Positions 34,955 through 42,549 of a stretch of DNA of 64,000 nucleotides are shown piece by piece. The position numbers and the translations under genes are program-made. Location: the NCBI RefSeq assembly GCF_004522235.1, contig NZ_SDLT01000008.1:97916-161915 (forward strand), read 5' to 3'. Numbering within the stretch: the stretch's first letter is position 1; each line of letters begins with the position of its first letter. This stretch comes from Amycolatopsis nivea. Its GTDB lineage: Bacteria; Actinomycetota; Actinomycetes; Mycobacteriales; Pseudonocardiaceae. The notes below the pieces were generated by a model. That model was given only the letters and a program-made list of their open reading frames with translations. It was not told the DNA's origin and searched no databases.

Positions 34955-35187
34955 CGGTGCGGCCCCGTCCGACAAGGCAGCCAGTTCGGTGCGGCACCGT
35001 TCAACAGGGCAGTGAGTCCGGTGCGGCACCGTCCAAATGGGGGCGGCGAGTTCGGTGCGGCCCCGTCCGACAAGGCAGCGAGTCGGTGCGGCACCGGCCA
35101 ACAAGGCGCTGAGTTCTGTGCGGCACCGTTCAACAAGGCAGTGCGTCCGGTGCCGCCCACCGGAACAGCAAATCCGGTGCGGTGCCG
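34955..35187. repeat. 32-bp tandem repeat array with a palindromic core
   Basis: Eight units start at 34955, 34987, 35019, 35053, 35084, 35116, 35148 and 35175, with periods of 32, 32, 34, 31, 32, 32 and 27 bp. The core is CGGTGCGGCACCG, a perfect 13-bp palindrome in units 2, 3 and 5. The tail is a looser CAACAAGGCAGNGAGT. Units differ from each other mostly by substitutions. It lies in the 618-bp gap 34608-35225; the left part of that gap (34608-34954) holds only degenerate look-alikes and no gene. Confidence 0.85.
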
Positions 35188-35212
35188 CAAAACCCCAGCG
35201 GCACCGCACCGG
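35174..35212 (-). terminator. Hairpin downstream of the flavin monooxygenase gene
   Basis: Perfect 14-bp stem, CCGGTGCGGTGCCG (35174-35187) with 35199-35212, and an 11-nt loop. It lies 13 bp beyond the stop of the minus-strand monooxygenase gene and merges with the last unit of the 32-bp array. Confidence 0.7.
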
Positions 35213-35225
35213 ACCGCCAAAACAG

Positions 35226-36461
35226 TCAGCCAGCGTGACTGTCCACACCAGATCGTCGGGCGAAAGCGGGAGCGTGTTCCGGCCGCAACCCAACGCCGCC
35301 AAGGTAAGCAGTCACCCCGGAAAGCGCCGGGAATCGTTGCACTACCCGCATCGGCGCGGGCAAACGGTCCAGCGTCCCGGCTAGCGCGGGGCGCAGCAGC
35401 ATCTCGTGTTCACCCCGCTGACTCGACTGCACCGCGACAGTCGGCAACAACCGGCGGCGGCGTACGGCGGCCAGGCGGGACACCGGAACTTCCCCGCGCC
35501 GCAACGGTTCCGCGAGGAGTCGTGCGGTGGCGACGGCGTCTTGCACGGCCAGGTTCACCCCGACACCGCCAACCGGCGACATCGGGTGGGCCGCGTCGCC
35601 GATGCACAACGCGCCGGGGGCGTGCCAGCGCGGCAGCAGGCCCATGGTCACTTCCAGCAACTTCACGTCGTCCCACGAGCGGACTGCGGACACTTGCGCG
35701 GGCGTCCAGCCGAACAACTCGGCCAGGCGTGAGCGGAAGTCTTCGATCGGGCCGGAACGCAGGCGGGCGTCTTGACCTCGGGGGATGAGGTACGAGGTCT
35801 GGTAGTAATCGCCGCGGTCCATGGTCACCGAGGCGTATCCGGGGCCGAACCGGGCGAACACCCCCTGTTCGCCCGGTCCGGCTTTCGGCACTCGCACCTG
35901 CCAGACGTCCATCGGGACGGCTGTCTCCCGCAATGCGAGGCCGAGTTCTTGGCGCACTTTCGACCAGCGTCCGTCGCAGCCGACGGTGAGCGGGGCTTCG
36001 AGTGCGGCAGTGTCACCGCTGTCATCGCGGTAGTTGACGCCCGTGACGCGTCCGCCTTCGCGGCGCAGAGAGGTAACAGAAGCGCCCATGCGCAGGGTGA
36101 ATTTCGGTTCGGCCGCACCGGCTTCGGCCAGCAGGCCCAGGAATTCGGCTTGCGGGACCATCGCGATGTGCTTGTGCGGGCCGCGCAGTCTGCTGAAGTC
36201 GGCGGCGATCACCGTTTCCTCGCCGATCTCCATTTTCATCCGTTCCAGGACCGAACGGGACAGTGCGGCGAACCGGGTGCCGAGGCCCAGTTCGTCCAGC
36301 AACCGCAGCGTCGACGGGTGCACGGTGTCGCCGCGGAAGTCCCGCAGGAAGTCGCGGTGCTTCTCCAGCACCACCACCTCGACCCCGGCCCGGGCCAGCA
36401 GCAGGCCCAGCATCACGCCTGCCGGACCGCCCCCGGCGACCACGCATCCGGTCCGTTCCAT
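35226..36461 (-). CDS. FAD-dependent aromatic monooxygenase, PHBH fold
   Basis: A 411-residue class A flavoprotein monooxygenase. The N-terminal Rossmann motif is VVAGGGPAGVMLGLLLARAG, the DG motif is VGCDGRWSKVR (about residue 165), and the GD motif is CIGDAAHPMSPVGGVGVNLAVQDA (about 285). Class members hydroxylate aromatic rings or modify antibiotics with NAD(P)H and O2. GGAGG six bases before ATG 36461 fixes the start. It is divergent from a TetR gene with twin operator dyads between, so it is probably induced by its substrate. The C-terminal tail after residue 350 is Arg-rich without a motif. Confidence 0.88.
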   Translation of the reverse strand: MERTGCVVAGGGPAGVMLGLLLARAGVEVVVLEKHRDFLRDFRGDTVHPSTLRLLDELGLGTRFAALSRSVLERMKMEIGEETVIAADFSRLRGPHKHIAMVPQAEFLGLLAEAGAAEPKFTLRMGASVTSLRREGGRVTGVNYRDDSGDTAALEAPLTVGCDGRWSKVRQELGLALRETAVPMDVWQVRVPKAGPGEQGVFARFGPGYASVTMDRGDYYQTSYLIPRGQDARLRSGPIEDFRSRLAELFGWTPAQVSAVRSWDDVKLLEVTMGLLPRWHAPGALCIGDAAHPMSPVGGVGVNLAVQDAVATARLLAEPLRRGEVPVSRLAAVRRRRLLPTVAVQSSQRGEHEMLLRPALAGTLDRLPAPMRVVQRFPALSGVTAYLGGVGLRPEHAPAFARRSGVDSHAG

Positions 36462-36474
36462 CGGGACCTCCAAT

Positions 36475-36508
36475 CTTAGAGACTCTCTAAGTTTAGAGTA
36501 ACGCTAAG
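36475..36508. promoter_or_regulatory. Twin 17-bp operator dyads
   Basis: CTTAGAG-ACT-CTCTAAG (36475-36491, perfect) is followed without a gap by TTTAGAG-TAA-CGCTAAG (36492-36508, imperfect). Together they span most of the 56-bp gap between the divergent monooxygenase and tetR starts. This is the probable TetR binding site, with cooperative binding on adjacent sites. Confidence 0.7.
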
Positions 36509-36517
36509 ATTCACGCC

Positions 36518-37111
36518 ATGACCGGGTTGCGGGAAGAGAAGAAGCGGCGGACCCGCCAGGCGCTGATCGAGGCGGCGCTCACGCTGTTCGACGAGCAGGG
36601 CTACGACGGCACGACCGTCGCCGAGATCTCCGCGCGGGCGAAGGTGTCCCCGGCGACGTACTTCAACTACTTCGCCGCCAAAGAGGACGTCGTCTTCGCT
36701 GACCAGCATCTTTACGACGAGGTGGTGGACGGGGTCTTCGCCGCGGCGGAGCCGGGGACGCCGGTGGCGGAGATGGTGACCAGGACCGTCCACGCGCTGG
36801 TGACGGCGGACGCGTGGAGTTTCCCGCTGGACCATCCGCTCACCGAGGTGCGCACCCGGCTGCTGGCCGGGGTGCCCGCGTTGCGCGCGGGGTACCTGCT
36901 GCGCAACGCGGCGGTGGGCGATCGGTGGGCGGAGAAGCTGTACGAGACGTGCGCGCCGCAGCTGGACCGGGTCGAGGCGGCCGCGTTGACCGGTGCGGTG
37001 TTCGGCGCGTTGGAGGCGGCGTTGCGGCAGGTCCCGGCGGGGGAGAGCGCGACGGAAGCCGTGCTGCGGATCGTCGAACGGGTCGTGCGCGGGTTCGTGC
37101 CGGAAGGCTAG
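36518..37111 (+). CDS. TetR family transcriptional regulator
   Basis: A 197-residue regulator. The HTH is at about residues 10-55 (RRTRQALIEAALTLFDEQGYDGTTVAEISARAKVSPATYFNYF, given by position) with the typical YFNYFAAKEDVVF end. The ligand-binding C-terminal domain is all-helical and not diagnostic. It is transcribed away from the flavin monooxygenase gene and overlaps the convergent lipoprotein gene by four bases. It probably represses the monooxygenase and itself through the twin operator. Confidence 0.9.
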   Translation: MTGLREEKKRRTRQALIEAALTLFDEQGYDGTTVAEISARAKVSPATYFNYFAAKEDVVFADQHLYDEVVDGVFAAAEPGTPVAEMVTRTVHALVTADAWSFPLDHPLTEVRTRLLAGVPALRAGYLLRNAAVGDRWAEKLYETCAPQLDRVEAAALTGAVFGALEAALRQVPAGESATEAVLRIVERVVRGFVPEG

Positions 37112-37590
37112 TTGCAGTACAGGGATTCGAGTTTGGTGTCCGAGGCGACCACGGTGATCCCCTTGCCGACCGGCTGCCCGGACGCCGCCAGCGACGCGGA
37201 CACGGTGCAGACCACCTGCTGCAGGCCGACGGGATACAGCAGTTTCATCGATTCGGAGACGGTCACGGTCACCGGCTGGGCCGAGGTGTCGACCGTGACG
37301 TGCCGGCCGGGCGAGAGCATCGAGTAGAAGCCCTCTTGTTCTTCCGTACGAGTCGGGCCGCCGAACAGTTCCGTCAGCACCGTCGTGGGGGTCGCGTCCC
37401 TCGCCCAGGCACGTTGCACCGGGCTGAGCTGTCCCGCGTACACGAAGTAGAGCGTGATCTGCGGACGCGGCGTGCCTAGCTGGAAGCCGCCGGGAGCGTC
37501 GCCGGCGGGGACCACTCCGGTCGGCTGGATACCGCAACCGGCGAGGGCCAAGACAGCAGCGAAAGCGACGAAGCGCCGCAGAAGTTTCAT
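37108..37590 (-). CDS. Lipoprotein with GerMN-like domain
   Basis: A 160-residue lipoprotein. The signal peptide MKLLRRFVAFAAVLALAGCG has lipobox LAGC (Cys near residue 19). The mature part, ITLYFVYAGQLSPVQRAW, TPTTVLTELFGGPTRTEEQEGFYSML, VTVTVSESM, resembles the GerMN fold found in LpqB-type lipoproteins. It is the third gene of a response regulator-kinase-lipoprotein operon (ATGA overlap with the kinase stop). It probably modulates the sensor at the outer face of the membrane, by analogy with lipoproteins linked to MtrAB and CseBC. GGAGGAG precedes the ATG. Confidence 0.75.
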   Translation of the reverse strand: MKLLRRFVAFAAVLALAGCGIQPTGVVPAGDAPGGFQLGTPRPQITLYFVYAGQLSPVQRAWARDATPTTVLTELFGGPTRTEEQEGFYSMLSPGRHVTVDTSAQPVTVTVSESMKLLYPVGLQQVVCTVSASLAASGQPVGKGITVVASDTKLESLYCN

Positions 37591-38996
37591 CGCTCCTCCT
37601 TCGCGGTGCGGGGCAGCCGGAGAGTGAACCGCGCCCCGTCGCCGGTGTTCGCCGCTTCGATGTCGCCGCCGTGCAGCCGGGCGTTTTCCAGCGCGATCGA
37701 CAGGCCAAGGCCGCTGCCGTCGGACCGGGCGCGCGAGGTGTCGGCCTTCGCGAAACGGTCGAACACCTTCGGCAGCACCTCCTCGGGGATGCCCGGGCCG
37801 TGGTCGGTGACAGTGAGGAAAACGGTCGTGTCGTCGGTGCTCAGCCGGATCTCGACCGGCGGCGCGCCGTGACGCAGGGCGTTGCCGACGAGGTTGGCGA
37901 CGACCAGGTCGAGCCGTCGCGGGTCCGCGGGCACGGTGACGCTCGGCAGGTCAGCCGCGACGGAGCCGGTCCAGCCGCGGGCGGCGACGCTGTTCGCGAC
38001 TGCCTCGGCCAGGTCGACCTCCTCGACCCGCAGCTCGGCCCGTCCGGCGTCGAAGCGGGAGATCTCGACCAGGTCCTGCACGAGCCGGGTCAGCCGCCGC
38101 GTTTCGGCGGACACCAGGCGCGCCGCCACGGCGGTGTCCGCGGGCAGCTGGTCGGCGTCTTCGTCGAGGACGTCGGTGACCACGTTCATCGCGGCCAGCG
38201 GGGTGCGCAGCTCGTGCGAGACGTCCGCGACGAACCGGCGCGCGTCGGCCTCCATTTCGCGGAGCGAGCCGACGGTGCGTTCCAGTTCCGCCGCGGTGTG
38301 GTTGAACGTGGTGACCAGCTGGGCCAGTTCGTCGGAACCCTTCGCGGGCAGGCGCACGTCGAGCTGCCCGTCGCCGAGTTTGCGCGCCGCGGAGTTCAGC
38401 GCGCGCACCGGGCGCAGCACCTGCCGCGCGGCCAGCAGCGCCAGCGCGACCGCGATCGGCAAGGCCAGCGCGGTCATGACCCACGCGCGCGTCGCCAGCT
38501 GCTCGATCGCGGCCTGCTGGGTGGCGAGCGGGACCGTCTTGTAGACCTCGATGCCGGTGTGTTCGCCCTTCGTCGCGCCGTAGCGCAGCAACGGCATCCC
38601 GATGTAGAGGACCGGGCGCCCGCCCTCGATGACGCGCTGGAACTGGATGCTGGTCCCGCCCGCGACCGCGGTGCGCAGGCCGCCGGGTATCTCCGCCGGG
38701 TTCAGCCCGACACGCGAATGCAGCGATCCGAACACCACGGTCGTGACGCCCTTGAGCGAGCTCGCCATGTTGTCGAGCTGGCGCTGGTCGGGCGGCAGGG
38801 TCAGCTGCGGCAGGTACGTCCTGACCTCGTCGCGCAGCTGCACCATCGCCGGGTCCTGCACGCCGGCCAGGATCGTGTTGCGCGCGGACACATAGCTCGC
38901 GCCCGCCGCCGCGCCCGCGCCGACCAGCGTCATCGCCGCGAACGCCAGCACCAGCCGCAGGCGCAGCCCGGACACCCACGACCGGAGCCGTTTCAC
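37587..38996 (-). CDS. Two-component sensor histidine kinase
   Basis: A 469-residue membrane kinase. TM1 is at about residues 12-36, an extracytoplasmic sensor domain of about 130 residues follows (37-170), TM2 is at about 171-192 and HAMP at about 190-245. The DHp H-box is DVSHELRTPLAAM with phospho-acceptor H261. The CA domain has an N-box (LVGNALRHG), a G1 (DHGPGIP) and a G2 (GSGLGLSI). GTG 38996 overlaps the regulator stop (GTGA), and its own stop overlaps the lipoprotein start. The stimulus is unknown; a cell-envelope signal is suggested by the lipoprotein partner. Confidence 0.92.
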   Translation of the reverse strand: MKRLRSWVSGLRLRLVLAFAAMTLVGAGAAAGASYVSARNTILAGVQDPAMVQLRDEVRTYLPQLTLPPDQRQLDNMASSLKGVTTVVFGSLHSRVGLNPAEIPGGLRTAVAGGTSIQFQRVIEGGRPVLYIGMPLLRYGATKGEHTGIEVYKTVPLATQQAAIEQLATRAWVMTALALPIAVALALLAARQVLRPVRALNSAARKLGDGQLDVRLPAKGSDELAQLVTTFNHTAAELERTVGSLREMEADARRFVADVSHELRTPLAAMNVVTDVLDEDADQLPADTAVAARLVSAETRRLTRLVQDLVEISRFDAGRAELRVEEVDLAEAVANSVAARGWTGSVAADLPSVTVPADPRRLDLVVANLVGNALRHGAPPVEIRLSTDDTTVFLTVTDHGPGIPEEVLPKVFDRFAKADTSRARSDGSGLGLSIALENARLHGGDIEAANTGDGARFTLRLPRTAKEER

Positions 38997-39682
38997 GAGC
39001 GGCCGAACCGGTAGCCGAAGCCGCGCACCGTCTGCACGTGGTCCGGCCGCGCCGGGACGTCCTCGATCTTCGCGCGCAGCCGCTGCACGCAGGCGTCGAC
39101 CAGGCGGGAATCGCCGAGATAATCGTGTCCCCACACCGACGCCAGCAGCTGGCTGCGGCTGTACACCTGGCCCGGCGTGCGCGAGATCTCCAGCAGCAGC
39201 TTCAGTTCAGTCGGCGTGAGCGAGACCTGTTCGCCGTGTTTGCGCACCAGCATCCCGGCCCGGTCGATCACCAGGTCGCCGTGCTGTTCGGGGCCCGCGG
39301 CGCCGGGTTCGGCGGCGGTGCGGCGCAGCACCGCGCGGATGCGGGCGTCGAGCACGCGCGGTTCGACCGGCTTCACGACGTAGTCGTCCGCGCCCGCTTC
39401 GAGGCCGGCGACGATGTCGAAATCGTCGCTGCGCGCGGTGAGCATGATGATCGGCACCTGGCCGAGCGCGCGGATCCGGCGGCAGGTCTCGAACCCGTCG
39501 ATGCCGGGCAGCATGAGGTCGAGCACCACGAGGTCCGGCGCGCGTTCGCGCAGCTGCGCCACGCCGTCCTCGCCGGTCGCCGCGGTGTGCACGGTGTGTC
39601 CTTGCCTGCGCAGCGCCAGTTCCATGCCCTCGCGGACGGACGCGTCGTCCTCGACCACCAACACCACAGCCACGGTGGCCAT
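38993..39682 (-). CDS. OmpR/PhoB-type response regulator
   Basis: A 229-residue regulator. The receiver domain has EDD at residues 11-13, phospho-acceptor D55 in LVVLDLMLPG, the switch threonine in IIMLTARSD and the lysine in YVVKPVE. The C-terminal winged helix (about 130-229) has SLTPTELKLLLEISRTPGQVYSRSQLL and VDACVQRLRAKIED. ATG 39682 is preferred; sequence further upstream overlaps the divergent PAP2 promoter region and is not conserved-looking. It is first gene of the operon with the histidine kinase and lipoprotein. Confidence 0.9.
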   Translation of the reverse strand: MATVAVVLVVEDDASVREGMELALRRQGHTVHTAATGEDGVAQLRERAPDLVVLDLMLPGIDGFETCRRIRALGQVPIIMLTARSDDFDIVAGLEAGADDYVVKPVEPRVLDARIRAVLRRTAAEPGAAGPEQHGDLVIDRAGMLVRKHGEQVSLTPTELKLLLEISRTPGQVYSRSQLLASVWGHDYLGDSRLVDACVQRLRAKIEDVPARPDHVQTVRGFGYRFGRS

Positions 39683-39785
39683 TATTCGGAATGCCCGCGG
39701 ATTCGCGCGAGCCGGGCGGATCTTGTAGCGAAACCATGACATGGCCCTGACGAGATCCCGAAATCCCGCGGCCAGGCTCGAAGGC

Positions 39786-40691
39786 ATGGCAGTACTGACT
39801 CCTGATCCGCCGACCGTGCCCCTGTCCGCGCCCCGCCACGCACTCGCTCCGCCGCGGCGCTCGCGGACCGCGGTGCTGATCGCCGCGGCGATCGGGTTCG
39901 CGGGCGCGTTCGTCGTCGCCTACCTGCTGTTCGTGCGGACCGAGGCCGGGCAGCGCGCGGAGGACGGGGTCGTCCGCTTCGCGCAGGGCCTTCCGCGGTC
40001 CACTGTGGACTGGGCGCGGCCGCTGGCCGGGATCGACGGGGTCGAGGTGTTCGGCGCGGCGGGGATCGTCATCGTGGCGCTCGCGGTGCTGCGCAAGCGG
40101 TTCGCGCTCGGCGTGACCGCGCTGGTGCTGTACTTGCTGCCGCTGGCCGCCGCGCAGCTGCTCAAGATCTACCTGCTGGACCGGCCGGATGTGGGGTCGG
40201 CCGGGGCCCCGCACCACAACAGCTTCCCGAGCGGGCACGTGAGCGCGGCCACCGCAGTGCTGCTGGCACTGGCCGTGGTGCTGCCCGCGCGGTTCCGGAC
40301 CTGGGTGCTCGCCGTGGGTGCGCCCGGCGTCGCCTGGGTGGCCGCGGCGACCGTCGCGCTCAGCTGGCACCGGCTCTCCGACACCGTGGGCGCCTGCCTG
40401 CTGGTGGCCGCGGTGGTGTCGGCGGGCGCGGCGGTCGTCTCGGCGCGGCGTCCGGACGGCAGCCGGATCCCGCCGGTGCGGACGGCGATCGCGCTGTTCG
40501 GGCCGGTCGCGGTGGTGCTGGGCAGCTACGCGGTGCTGTCCTCGGCGACATCGGTTCCGGCCCGGTTCGTGGCGGCGCTGGTGCTCGCGGCGCTGAGCGC
40601 GGTGGCGGTGGTGCTATTGGCGGCTGGACCGCTCCGGAAGGTGAACTTCGACCCGTCCGGGGCGCGGAACCGGCTCAGCGGAGGGTCGTGA
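39786..40691 (+). CDS. PAP2-family membrane phosphatase
   Basis: A 301-residue membrane protein with about six or seven helices. The phosphatase motifs are KIYLLDRPD (C1, K-x5-RP), SFPSGHVSAATA (C2) and SWHRLSDTVGA (C3, with the Arg and His of the nucleophile site). Family members dephosphorylate undecaprenyl pyrophosphate or phosphatidic acid, or act as transferases. An extra C-terminal pair of helices (about 215-285) follows the core. ATG 39786 is chosen. The gene is divergent from the two-component operon with about 100 bp between, so co-regulation is possible. Confidence 0.85.
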   Translation: MAVLTPDPPTVPLSAPRHALAPPRRSRTAVLIAAAIGFAGAFVVAYLLFVRTEAGQRAEDGVVRFAQGLPRSTVDWARPLAGIDGVEVFGAAGIVIVALAVLRKRFALGVTALVLYLLPLAAAQLLKIYLLDRPDVGSAGAPHHNSFPSGHVSAATAVLLALAVVLPARFRTWVLAVGAPGVAWVAAATVALSWHRLSDTVGACLLVAAVVSAGAAVVSARRPDGSRIPPVRTAIALFGPVAVVLGSYAVLSSATSVPARFVAALVLAALSAVAVVLLAAGPLRKVNFDPSGARNRLSGGS

Positions 40692-40724
40692 GCGGGGATC
40701 TCCCGCATACGCCGCGACAGCCGT

Positions 40725-41699
40725 TCACGACGGGTTCCGGCGCGGTTTGATCCGCACCGCGGGCAGCGGGGGAGCGGGCAGCCGCGCCGGGCCGCCCGGG
40801 TACGGCTCGATCGCGCCGAACTGGTCGGAGTTCGCCTCCCAGGCTTCGCGGTATTCGGCGATCTCGTCGTGGCTGCGGCCGACGAAGTTCCACCACATCA
40901 GGATTTCCTCGCCGAACGGCGGGCCGCCGAGCACGATTACCCGCGCCGGGGACGACCCGGGGTTGTGCAGGTCGAGCGCGGTCGCGCCGATGCCGAGGTA
41001 GCCGAGCTGGGCCCGCTGCAGCGGCGTGCCCGCGAAGGTGACCTCTCCGGTGTCGAGCAGGACCCCGTGCTCGAAGGACGGATCCGCGGCGAGGCTGAGC
41101 GATGCTCCCGGGTCGAGGACGATTTCCGCGCCCAGCAACGGAGTGAAGGTCTTGACCGGCGAGGTTTCCCCGGCCAGCGTGCCGAGGAAGACGCGCGCGG
41201 CGGCCCCGTCGAGGGCGGTGGCCGGCGGGACGTAATGCTGGAAGTCGCGAGCGGTGTGCCGGTGCTCGTCCGGCAGCGCGACCCACAGCTGGACCCCGTG
41301 CAGCGTCGTGGTTTCCGGCGTCGACACCTCTTCGTGGCAGATGCCGTGCCCGCCGGTCATCAGGTTCAGCTCGCCGGGCCGGACCATGGCGTGCGAGCCG
41401 AGGCTGTCGCGGTGCTCGATCTCGCCGGTGAACAGCCAGCTCACCGTCTGCAGCCCGGTGTGCGGATGCGGGCCGACGGACATGCCGCCGCTGACGGAGG
41501 TGTCGTCGGGACCGTAGTGGTCGGCGAAGCACCACGCGCCGATCAGGGACCGCTGGCGTTGCGGCAGCGTGCGGCGGACCGGCATCGCGCGCGGGCCGCC
41601 GAGCGGCACGGAGCGGGCGTCGAGGATCTCGACCTTGCCGGGGTCAACAGGGTCGCCGCCGCACGCCAGTTCGGCCGGGTCGGTCTCGACGTTGCTCAT
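40725..41699 (-). CDS. Pirin family protein
   Basis: A 324-residue bicupin. Metal-binding residues of the N-terminal cupin are visible in GPHPHTGLQTVSWLF (His-x-His) and GHGICHEEVST (His and Glu). The C-terminal cupin (about 190-300) lacks such ligands, as usual. Some pirins have quercetinase activity; others interact with metabolic enzymes. ATG 41699 is chosen over a GTG three codons upstream. It is followed, convergently, by PAP2, and preceded by a hydrolase gene on the same strand. Confidence 0.9.
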   Translation of the reverse strand: MSNVETDPAELACGGDPVDPGKVEILDARSVPLGGPRAMPVRRTLPQRQRSLIGAWCFADHYGPDDTSVSGGMSVGPHPHTGLQTVSWLFTGEIEHRDSLGSHAMVRPGELNLMTGGHGICHEEVSTPETTTLHGVQLWVALPDEHRHTARDFQHYVPPATALDGAAARVFLGTLAGETSPVKTFTPLLGAEIVLDPGASLSLAADPSFEHGVLLDTGEVTFAGTPLQRAQLGYLGIGATALDLHNPGSSPARVIVLGGPPFGEEILMWWNFVGRSHDEIAEYREAWEANSDQFGAIEPYPGGPARLPAPPLPAVRIKPRRNPS

Positions 41700-41720
41700 G
41701 CCCGACACGATAACCGGCGG

Positions 41721-42539
41721 TCAGCGGGCAGGGAGGTTGCGCAGCCAGTCGAGCGCGGTCGGGAGCGCGTTGAGCACCGAGATGTGCCCGTCGCGCGGAC
41801 GGAGCCACAGTTCGGCGTCCGGGAGGTTCCGCAGGAGCCATTCGCTGTGGCTGGCCGGGACGATCCGGTCCTCGCCGCCGTGCACCAGCAGCACCGGGAC
41901 CCGCACGTCGGCGGCGGAGAAGCCCCATGGCGCGACGTACGCGAGGTCGTCGTCGGCTTCCGCGGCCACGTCCCCGGCAGCCCCGGCGTCCTCGCCGAGG
42001 GGACCCCACGTGCCGCGCAGCGCCGCCCAGTCCGCGTCAGTGAAGCTCGTCGGGTCGAATTCCTGCGTTTCTCCGTGCTGCAGCCGGGTTTCGCGGCCCT
42101 TGCGGGCGGCCCGCAGCGAGCTGTCGTCGACCATTCCGCCGTACCAGTCGTACTCCTCGGAGTACGGAGCCAATCCGGCCAGGCACACGGCCGCGGTCAC
42201 CCGATCCGGCAGCAGCGCGGCACAAGCCAGCGTGTGCGGTCCGCCGCCGGACGCTCCCATCACCGCGAACCGCGGCAGGTCCAGTGCGTCGGCCAGCTGT
42301 CGCACGTCGTCGGCAGCCGAGCCCACCGTGCGGCCGACCTGCGGGGTGGATCCGCCGTACCCGGGCCGCGCATAGGAAACGACCCGGAATCCGCGCGCGG
42401 ACGCGGCCTCGACCACCGGCGGCAGCAGGCGACCGGATTGCGGAGTCCCGTGGTGCCACACCAACGGAAAGCCGTCGCCTCCGCTGTCGTGGACCCGAAG
42501 GTTGCGGCCGTTGGGCAGCGGCAAGTCAGTCGTCCCCAT
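41721..42539 (-). CDS. Alpha/beta hydrolase
   Basis: A 272-residue alpha/beta-hydrolase. The oxyanion HGTPQSG is near residue 35, the nucleophile elbow GASGGG near residue 100, the acid aspartate lies in LLVHGGEDRIVP, and the histidine in PRDGHISVL. The cap between strands 6 and 7 is helical (TSFTDADWAAL). Substrate unknown; it may be an esterase, lactonase or peptidase. ATG 42539 is ten bases after the upstream M20-like stop, so the two genes form an operon. Confidence 0.85.
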   Translation of the reverse strand: MGTTDLPLPNGRNLRVHDSGGDGFPLVWHHGTPQSGRLLPPVVEAASARGFRVVSYARPGYGGSTPQVGRTVGSAADDVRQLADALDLPRFAVMGASGGGPHTLACAALLPDRVTAAVCLAGLAPYSEEYDWYGGMVDDSSLRAARKGRETRLQHGETQEFDPTSFTDADWAALRGTWGPLGEDAGAAGDVAAEADDDLAYVAPWGFSAADVRVPVLLVHGGEDRIVPASHSEWLLRNLPDAELWLRPRDGHISVLNALPTALDWLRNLPAR

Positions 42540-42549
42540 GCGGAGGACT

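Noticed and set aside
34955..35187. Regular repeats of about 32 bp that could suggest a CRISPR array
   Set aside because: Units adjoin with no unique spacers between them, the whole unit repeats, and no cas genes are in the window.
34595..35302. Minus-strand frame of 235 codons with a repeated peptide
   Set aside because: The peptide repeat is just the 32-bp DNA array read through; the frame has no start signal and overlaps the monooxygenase stop and terminator.
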